A DNA stretch of 64,000 nucleotides. Origin: Methanococcoides sp052057775 (lineage in GTDB: Archaea > Halobacteriota > Methanosarcinia > Methanosarcinales > Methanosarcinaceae). Positions 59,122-64,000 of this stretch are shown in pieces. The notes beneath the pieces are model-generated. The model ran no database searches. It was given only the letters and a program-made list of their open reading frames with translations, and was not told where the DNA came from. The stretch covers positions 1,674,001 to 1,738,000 of the forward strand of contig NZ_CP195121.1 of NCBI RefSeq assembly GCF_052057775.1. Direction: 5' to 3'. Numbering within the stretch: the first letter of the stretch is position 1; the number at the start of each line of letters is the position of its first letter. The position numbers and the translations under genes were made by a program.

Positions 59122-59301
59122 ATGGGCGTACCAGATAACAAGGAAATAATACTAACCTCTAGCTCGTATCAGCAAAAAGAAGAGAAGATCTCATCTATCC
59201 AGCCGGAACCGATACCGAGTCCTGAACCGGAACCTGAACCTGCACCAGAGCCGATCCCGTATCCCGAACCGACCAAAAAGCCACGGGATAAGAAGGATTG
59301 A
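59122..59301 (+). CDS. Small Pro/Glu-rich protein
   Basis: A 59-residue ORF with GGGGG nine bases before the ATG. The N-terminal half is polar; the second half is a proline-glutamate repeat (PEPIPSPEPEPEPAPEP) followed by a basic tail (KKPRDKKD). Such segments act as extended spacers. It is apparently unlinked to the TIR gene. An antisense ORF over the same bases is only its shadow. Confidence 0.6.
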   Translation: MGVPDNKEIILTSSSYQQKEEKISSIQPEPIPSPEPEPEPAPEPIPYPEPTKKPRDKKD

Positions 59302-59431
59302 CCCGAGTGGATGGAATGTTGTGAACCTCTCTGCTCAAAAATTTGATATCTTTATCATTGGACCATTTTTCAATTGAAAGCATCGTCTTTCATTATCGAT
59401 TGGAAGAGCAGAGATAACAGGAGCGATAACC

Positions 59432-59998
59432 ATGATCACAAGGGTCTATATTTCACATTGCGAGAAGGATACGGCTTTAGCCCGGGAACTGGAACAGGCT
59501 TTATGGGCTGTGGACCTGGAAAGCTTTTCCTCTGTGCTCAAAAAGACCGAGTCTCTTTCCGAATCAGAACTGATCAGCTTTGGCGTTCGCCATTCGGATT
59601 GCATGATCGTGATCCTGACAATGGATGGGATCCTATCACCAAAGGTGAACGAAGAGATAGGTCTTGCAGTTGGTACCGATCAGCTGGTGATCCCTCTGCT
59701 TGAATATGGGGAGAAATTGCCGTCTCTGATAAGTCACCTTCCTGCAATTGGTTTTTCCAGGGATACGTTTGAAGATGCATTGGGGGTTGTGATAAAGGAC
59801 ATCCGCCAGCTTACCAAACTGGACTGGCTGAAGATAAGGTGTCCTCACTGCGGGGAGGAAATGACACAGTACATAACGCCTCAGGAAGATGTTGACAGGG
59901 TCCTTCTGGAAGGTAACGACCTGAAGACCATGTGCAGTTACTGCGAAAAGACAATATCCCTGGATCCGAGGACATTCAGGCCACGTTCTACGGAATGA
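59432..59998 (+). CDS. TIR-domain protein with C-terminal zinc ribbon
   Basis: A 188-residue protein. Residues 1-125 form a TIR-like domain: VYISHCEKDTALARELEQAL, SDCMIVILTMDGILSPKV and NEEIGLAVGTDQLVIPL, where the Glu in the NEEIGLA helix is a candidate NADase catalytic residue. Residues 130-185 form a four-cysteine zinc ribbon (IRCPHCGEEM and MCSYCEKT). TIR proteins often hydrolyse NAD or make cyclic ADP-ribose signals in antiviral defence, but no partner effector or receptor is next to it. AGGAG lies 8 bases before the ATG. Confidence 0.83.
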   Translation: MITRVYISHCEKDTALARELEQALWAVDLESFSSVLKKTESLSESELISFGVRHSDCMIVILTMDGILSPKVNEEIGLAVGTDQLVIPLLEYGEKLPSLISHLPAIGFSRDTFEDALGVVIKDIRQLTKLDWLKIRCPHCGEEMTQYITPQEDVDRVLLEGNDLKTMCSYCEKTISLDPRTFRPRSTE

Positions 59999-60049
59999 TC
60001 CTGTATGGACCATCAGGAAGTATTTTGCTCTGTACTGGCTATAAATGAT

Positions 60050-60655
60050 TCAGATCAGACGATATCCCAGGTTTGAAAGCTCCACGATAAGGATGATAAG
60101 CGTAAAATTTCCCACGAACAATGGAAATATCATTTTCCTGAACGGGAATCTTACAATAGCAAGTGCTATTGCTATCACATCACTTGGAAGGGGTGTGAGG
60201 GAATAAAGGAATATCATCAGCATGGTCTTCCTGTCATCGACCTTTTCCATCCATTTTGTTAACCTGTGGATGCCATCAGCATATTTTCCCCTGATGCACT
60301 GTCTTCCTTTCGTACCAAGATAATAGAAAACAAGGTCTCCGAAAGTCAGACCTATGCTTGCGAACAATGCGATCCAGACAGAATTAGCTCCTCCGATCGA
60401 TAACGCTATCAAAGCCGTGTAGAATGTTGTGGAGGTAAACGTGGAGACCCCTCCTATCATCGCCAGCAGGAAGACAAAAATGTAGACGTTATGCACTCCC
60501 AGTCTTTCAACTATCTCTGCCGGAGGGTGGTAGAAAAGCAGAACCGACCATGAAACGATGAACAGAACCATCATCCCGATAATCTGCATGTTCCTTTTCT
60601 CATCATAGTGAGGGCATATCCCTGTATGCGTATCATCTGTTCTTAAGTTATCCAT
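60050..60655 (-). CDS. VTT/DedA-like (SNARE-associated) membrane protein
   Basis: A 201-residue polytopic protein. About 30 cytoplasmic residues lead into helices including IGMMVLFIVSWSVLLFY and YIFVFLLAMIGGVSTFTS. GDLVFYYLGTKGRQ and FLYSLTPLPSDVIAIALAIV are the typical re-entrant loop and proline-rich features of VTT (YqaA/DedA-type) proteins, which can act as lipid scramblases or transport factors. It is convergent with the TIR gene and divergent from rbcL. Confidence 0.78.
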   Translation of the reverse strand: MDNLRTDDTHTGICPHYDEKRNMQIIGMMVLFIVSWSVLLFYHPPAEIVERLGVHNVYIFVFLLAMIGGVSTFTSTTFYTALIALSIGGANSVWIALFASIGLTFGDLVFYYLGTKGRQCIRGKYADGIHRLTKWMEKVDDRKTMLMIFLYSLTPLPSDVIAIALAIVRFPFRKMIFPLFVGNFTLIILIVELSNLGYRLI

Positions 60656-60848
60656 GGTCTCATTATTTTCCTTTATTTGCTCCGATATAGGTTTGAAAAG
60701 TAATGGTTTAAGGCTTTTTCCTTCATTCTTCTACAAACATGTCTGATGTTCTCTATTTTTCAGGAAATATGTGCTCTATGGTTCCCGTTTTGTCTTACGT
60801 TCCATTTCCCTCCAAAAATTCAAATAGATTGCAGGCTCTTTTCTTATT

Positions 60849-62273
60849 ATGAGCTCGATTCATGAAGATCTGGTCCGTTCGCTCGATTCCAAACAGGTAG
60901 CTTATGTTGATCTGGAACTTCCGGACCCGACCAACGGGGAATATCTTCTTGGGGTCTTTCATCTGGTTCCCGGGGGAGATCTGAATATATTGCAGGCCGC
61001 CGCTGAGATCGCAGCGGAATCATCTACAGGTACGAACTTCAAAGTTAATACTGAGACCAAGTTCTCTAAGACAATGAACGCTCTGGTCTATCAGCTTGAC
61101 CTGGAAAGGAACCTTATATGGGTTGCCTATCCATGGAGGCTTTTTGACAGGGGAGGAAATGTACAGAACATCCTGACATACATTGTCGGTAATATTTTGG
61201 GAATGAAGGAGATCTCAGCATTGAAACTGCTGGACGTCTGGTTCCCACCTGCCATGCTCGAGCAGTATGACGGCCCGGGATTCACTGTCGATGACATGAG
61301 GGAATACCTTGGCGTCTATGACAGGCCGATCCTTGGTACCATCGTGAAGCCAAAGATGGGGCTCACTTCTGCAGAGTACGCTGAGGTCTGCTATGATTTC
61401 TGGGTAGGCGGAGGTGACTTCGTCAAGAACGACGAGCCTCAGGCAAACCAGGACTTCTGTCCGTATGACAAGATGGTAATGCATGTAAAAGAGGCCATGG
61501 ACAAGGCGGTCAAGGAGACCGGCCAGAAGAAGGTTCATTCTTTCAATGTCTCAGCTGCTGACTTTGACACCATGATCGAAAGGTGTGAGATGATCGTAAA
61601 TGCCGGCTTTGAGCCCGGAAGCTATGCATTCCTTATTGATGGTATCACTGCCGGCTGGATGGCGGTCCAGACCATCAGGAGACGATACCCCAACGTGTTC
61701 CTGCACTTCCACAGGGCAGCCCACGGGGCTTTCACAAGACCTGAGAACCCCATTGGATTCTCAGTACTGGTCCTGTCCAAGTTCGCACGCCTTGCCGGTG
61801 CTTCAGGTATCCACACTGGTACAGCAGGTGTCGGTAAGATGAAAGGAACGCCTGAAGAAGATGTAGTTGCAGCACACGGTATTCAGTATCTCAGTTCCAC
61901 AGGCCACTTCTTCGAACAGTCATGGACGAAGATCATGGACAACGATAAGGATGCAATAAATCTTGTACATGAGGACACTGCTCACCATGTGATCCTGGAA
62001 GATGACAGCTGGAGAGGCATGAAGAAGTGCTGTCCGATCGTATCAGGAGGTCTGAATCCTGTGAGGCTTAAGCCTTTCATCGATGTAATGGGCAATGTGG
62101 ACTTCATCACGACCATGGGCTCAGGTGTCCACGCACATCCGGAAGGGACTCAGGCAGGAGCAAGAGCACTTGTCCAGGCATGTGAGGCTTACCTCAAGGG
62201 TGTGGACATTGCAGAATATGCAAAAGACCACAAGGAACTGGCACAGGCCATTGAGTTCTTCCCTAAGGTCTGA
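60849..62273 (+). CDS. rbcL: Ribulose-1,5-bisphosphate carboxylase, archaeal form II/III-like
   Basis: The 474-residue RuBisCO large chain probably acts in the AMP/nucleoside salvage route (with AMP phosphorylase and ribose-1,5-bisphosphate isomerase) rather than the Calvin cycle. Key motifs are GTIVKPKMGLT, the carbamylated-lysine region GGDFVKNDEPQANQDF, HFHRAAHGAF and loop 6 GTAGVGKMKG, with VSGGLNPV and TMGSGVHAHP. The sequence closely resembles the form II/III enzyme I know from Methanococcoides. No other pathway gene is adjacent. About 190 bases upstream are intergenic; the ribosome-binding site is weak. Confidence 0.96.
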   Translation: MSSIHEDLVRSLDSKQVAYVDLELPDPTNGEYLLGVFHLVPGGDLNILQAAAEIAAESSTGTNFKVNTETKFSKTMNALVYQLDLERNLIWVAYPWRLFDRGGNVQNILTYIVGNILGMKEISALKLLDVWFPPAMLEQYDGPGFTVDDMREYLGVYDRPILGTIVKPKMGLTSAEYAEVCYDFWVGGGDFVKNDEPQANQDFCPYDKMVMHVKEAMDKAVKETGQKKVHSFNVSAADFDTMIERCEMIVNAGFEPGSYAFLIDGITAGWMAVQTIRRRYPNVFLHFHRAAHGAFTRPENPIGFSVLVLSKFARLAGASGIHTGTAGVGKMKGTPEEDVVAAHGIQYLSSTGHFFEQSWTKIMDNDKDAINLVHEDTAHHVILEDDSWRGMKKCCPIVSGGLNPVRLKPFIDVMGNVDFITTMGSGVHAHPEGTQAGARALVQACEAYLKGVDIAEYAKDHKELAQAIEFFPKV

Positions 62274-62511
62274 ACTTTAATGAGTTCTATTTAAAGGACC
62301 TAACAATACTATACAAGGCTGATCGTCCTGGTAATTGTTTACGATCAGTCTCTGTAAACACTCTTTTTACTTTATTTTGATCTTTGATATCTGTAAGATA
62401 TTCTCTATCCTGAAGCTGTAGTAGTGGATCAGAACCTTCGAAGAATGTACCAGAAGAATTATTATATTCAGGCACATAAACTCAAATATCAAATAAATTC
62501 GGGGGTTTATT

Positions 62512-63354
62512 ATGAAACAAGAAGCAAAAGTGATCCTTACGCTTCTTCTGATCGGTCTGGTAGCTGTTTTTGCTTCAGGTTGTGTGGACGAGGAACCTGT
62601 TGCTGATGATACTATGGATGAAGCAGATACTTCCGGGACTGAAGAAGATGAGGTAGAAGATGTAGATATTACCGACGAAGAAGAAATGACACAAGATGAT
62701 CATATGGATGATGCCGGTGAGTATGATCCTGTGATTGATCCTGAAAATTTCGTTGAAGTTATTGATAATCCATATTTCCCGCTGATCCCTGGAACTACCT
62801 TCATCTATGAAGGGGAGAACGAAGACGGTGAACTCGAAAGGAACGAGGTCTATGTTACCGACGATACAAGAGTTGTCATGGGTGTGACCACCACCGTTGT
62901 TCATGACAGGGTATGGGAGGATGGTGAACTGATAGAAGAGACATTCGACTGGTATGCTCAGGACAAGGATGGTAATGTCTGGTATTTCGGTGAGGATTCA
63001 AAGGAATATGAGGATGGCGAATTCGTTAGTGATGAAGGTACCTGGGAGGCAGGTATCGACGATGCAAAGCCTGGAATTGTCATGAAGATGGAACCTGTGG
63101 TTGGTGACATCTATCGTCAGGAATACCTTGTCGGCGAAGCCGAGGATATGGCAGAGGTCGTAAGCCTTACCGAAACCGTTACCGTTGAATACGGTACTTT
63201 TGAGAATTGCCTGGTAACTAAGGAATGGACACCTCTTGAACCTGGTGTCGAGGAGCAGAAGTACTATGCCAAAGGTGTAGGACAGCTTCTGGAAGAGGTT
63301 ACATTAGGCGGATCAGGCCAGCTTGAGCTGATCGATATTACAACTGAAATGTGA
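62512..63354 (+). CDS. Predicted lipoprotein with acidic linker
   Basis: 280 residues. The signal peptide ends in a lipobox (VFASGC, Cys24). Residues 25-70 are almost all Asp/Glu/Thr, a spacer typical of halotolerant archaeal surface proteins. Residues 75-280 form a beta-rich domain starting VIDNPYFPLIPGTTFIYEG, with TVEYGTFENCLVTKEWTPLE and KYYAKGVGQLLEEV. Similar domains occur in secreted proteins of methanogens and bacteria without known function. GGGGG precedes the ATG. Confidence 0.75.
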   Translation: MKQEAKVILTLLLIGLVAVFASGCVDEEPVADDTMDEADTSGTEEDEVEDVDITDEEEMTQDDHMDDAGEYDPVIDPENFVEVIDNPYFPLIPGTTFIYEGENEDGELERNEVYVTDDTRVVMGVTTTVVHDRVWEDGELIEETFDWYAQDKDGNVWYFGEDSKEYEDGEFVSDEGTWEAGIDDAKPGIVMKMEPVVGDIYRQEYLVGEAEDMAEVVSLTETVTVEYGTFENCLVTKEWTPLEPGVEEQKYYAKGVGQLLEEVTLGGSGQLELIDITTEM

Positions 63355-63447
63355 TAAGGGTTCAGAAAGTCGAAAACTCGGTGAAAGCAACTCGAAAAAT
63401 AGCCTGTTGCTTTCTTTTTTAATTTTATTCATGGAGGGAATTCACCA

Positions 63448-63717
63448 ATGCCTTTTGAACCGGATAATCTAATAGTGCTGCTCTCAAGCTTGATGGCACT
63501 GCTTCTGTTTGTGATAGCTCTTCTTGCCTACATGAGGGAACGCAGGAGAAAACTACTGTTGGTTACCGGAGCCTTTTTCTTCTATTTCCTGATGGGGTTC
63601 CTGGATGCTACTGAAGCACTTTTCCCGAATTACGGGGAACTTCTGGAACTGTTAGCCAGTTCTTTTAACTTCATTGTATTGCTGCTGTTCTCAATTGCCT
63701 TACTGACAAAAGAGTAA
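63448..63717 (+). CDS. Small membrane protein, three helices
   Basis: 89 residues with three hydrophobic helices (LIVLLSSLMALLLFVIALLA, LLLVTGAFFFYFLMGFL and FNFIVLLLFSIALL) and a basic loop (RERRRKLL). GGAGGG precedes the ATG. It sits 6 bases before the winged-helix gene, so the pair probably forms an operon; membrane-protein/HTH pairs of this kind are common in Methanosarcinales. Confidence 0.72.
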   Translation: MPFEPDNLIVLLSSLMALLLFVIALLAYMRERRRKLLLVTGAFFFYFLMGFLDATEALFPNYGELLELLASSFNFIVLLLFSIALLTKE

Positions 63718-63723
63718 ATTACC

Positions 63724-64000
63724 ATGGATCTTGAGCTGGATACAAGGAAAAGGATCTATGAACTGATCCGCAGATCTCCCGGAATTCATTTAAGGGAGCT
63801 TGAAAGGCGACTGGATATGGTGATGGGAAGCCTTCAATATCATTTGCATTATCTTGAAAAGAATGATTTCATACGCTCTTCTGTTGATGGTGAATATGTA
63901 CGATATTTCGTGAAGGACAGGAAACTGGGAGAAAAGGACCGGAAGATATTGTCTGTTTTACGAAGGAAAGGATGCCTTCATATCCTCATCAATCTGCTTC
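63724..64000 (+). CDS. Winged-helix transcriptional regulator (3' end outside the window)
   Basis: The frame is open from the ATG at 63724 to the window edge (92 codons). RKRIYELIRRSPGIHLREL, then VMGSLQYHLHYLEKNDFIRS and the wing YVRYFVKDRKLGEKDRKILS form an ArsR/MarR-like winged helix. A second winged helix seems to begin at the edge (ILSVLRRKGCLHILINLL), as in tandem-wHTH archaeal regulators. Partial. Confidence 0.8.
   Translation, partial: MDLELDTRKRIYELIRRSPGIHLRELERRLDMVMGSLQYHLHYLEKNDFIRSSVDGEYVRYFVKDRKLGEKDRKILSVLRRKGCLHILINLL

Noticed and set aside
59195..59383. 62-codon antisense ORF with a VQVPVQ-like repeat
   Set aside because: It is the mirror of the Pro/Glu repeat of the forward gene, which has a good ribosome-binding site.

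Overview
The window is chromosomal DNA of a methylotrophic methanogenic archaeon, most likely a Methanolobus- or Methanococcoides-like member of the Methanosarcinaceae. This rests on an archaeal 16S-tRNA(Ala)-23S-5S operon with bulge-helix-bulge processing stems, the ablA/ablB pair for N-epsilon-acetyl-beta-lysine, a RuBisCO resembling the form II/III enzyme of Methanococcoides, a corrinoid methyl carrier with an MtaA/CmuA-like methyltransferase, FilR1/Msr-type regulators, archaeal TATA boxes and a PGF-CTERM protein. Nearly every confident gene stops with TAA or TGA. TAG is almost absent as a terminator, as expected of a lineage that reads UAG as pyrrolysine.

Region by region. 0-10 kb is a patchwork with several bacterial-looking genes: KatG, a RimK plus succinylglutamate-desuccinylase-like pair, RsgA, a YihY/BrkB-like membrane protein, TrkH and a flavodoxin. 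10-21 kb holds mostly single genes: a FemAB-like acyltransferase, a quinone oxidoreductase, a racemase, a methyltransferase/ATP-grasp fusion, a frameshifted cytochrome-like gene, MscS and a Bcr/CflA exporter. 21.7-27.4 kb has the ablAB osmolyte operon, a HEAT-repeat surface protein, a cupin, a DUF434 protein and a SagB-like nitroreductase. 27.5-32.9 kb is the rRNA operon, driven by two copies of a 41-bp palindrome-TATA promoter.

34.6-49.9 kb is the most distinctive part. A PAS-GAF sensor kinase, interrupted by an in-frame TAG, sits with a FilR1-like regulator beside a corrinoid protein, a membrane protein, an aldehyde dehydrogenase, an SDR, a Cys-rich DUF5714-like protein and a SAM methyltransferase. 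Converging on these is an operon of an MtaA/CmuA-like methyltransferase, a DVU_1557-like redox protein, a Cys-rich radical SAM protein, an adenylate-forming CoA-ligase-like protein and an aquaporin. A 188-bp repeat (about 97% identical) lies upstream of both the corrinoid gene and the methyltransferase gene, in the same orientation relative to each, linking the two arms. I infer an undescribed methyl-transfer or radical-SAM pathway.

50-64 kb holds a FadH-like flavoprotein, a second sensor kinase with an in-frame TAG inside its ATPase domain, a repeat-rich block of small membrane and secreted proteins, a TIR protein with a zinc ribbon, RuBisCO, a lipoprotein and the start of a winged-helix regulator. 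Function calls come from reading motifs in the sequence; no database search was possible.
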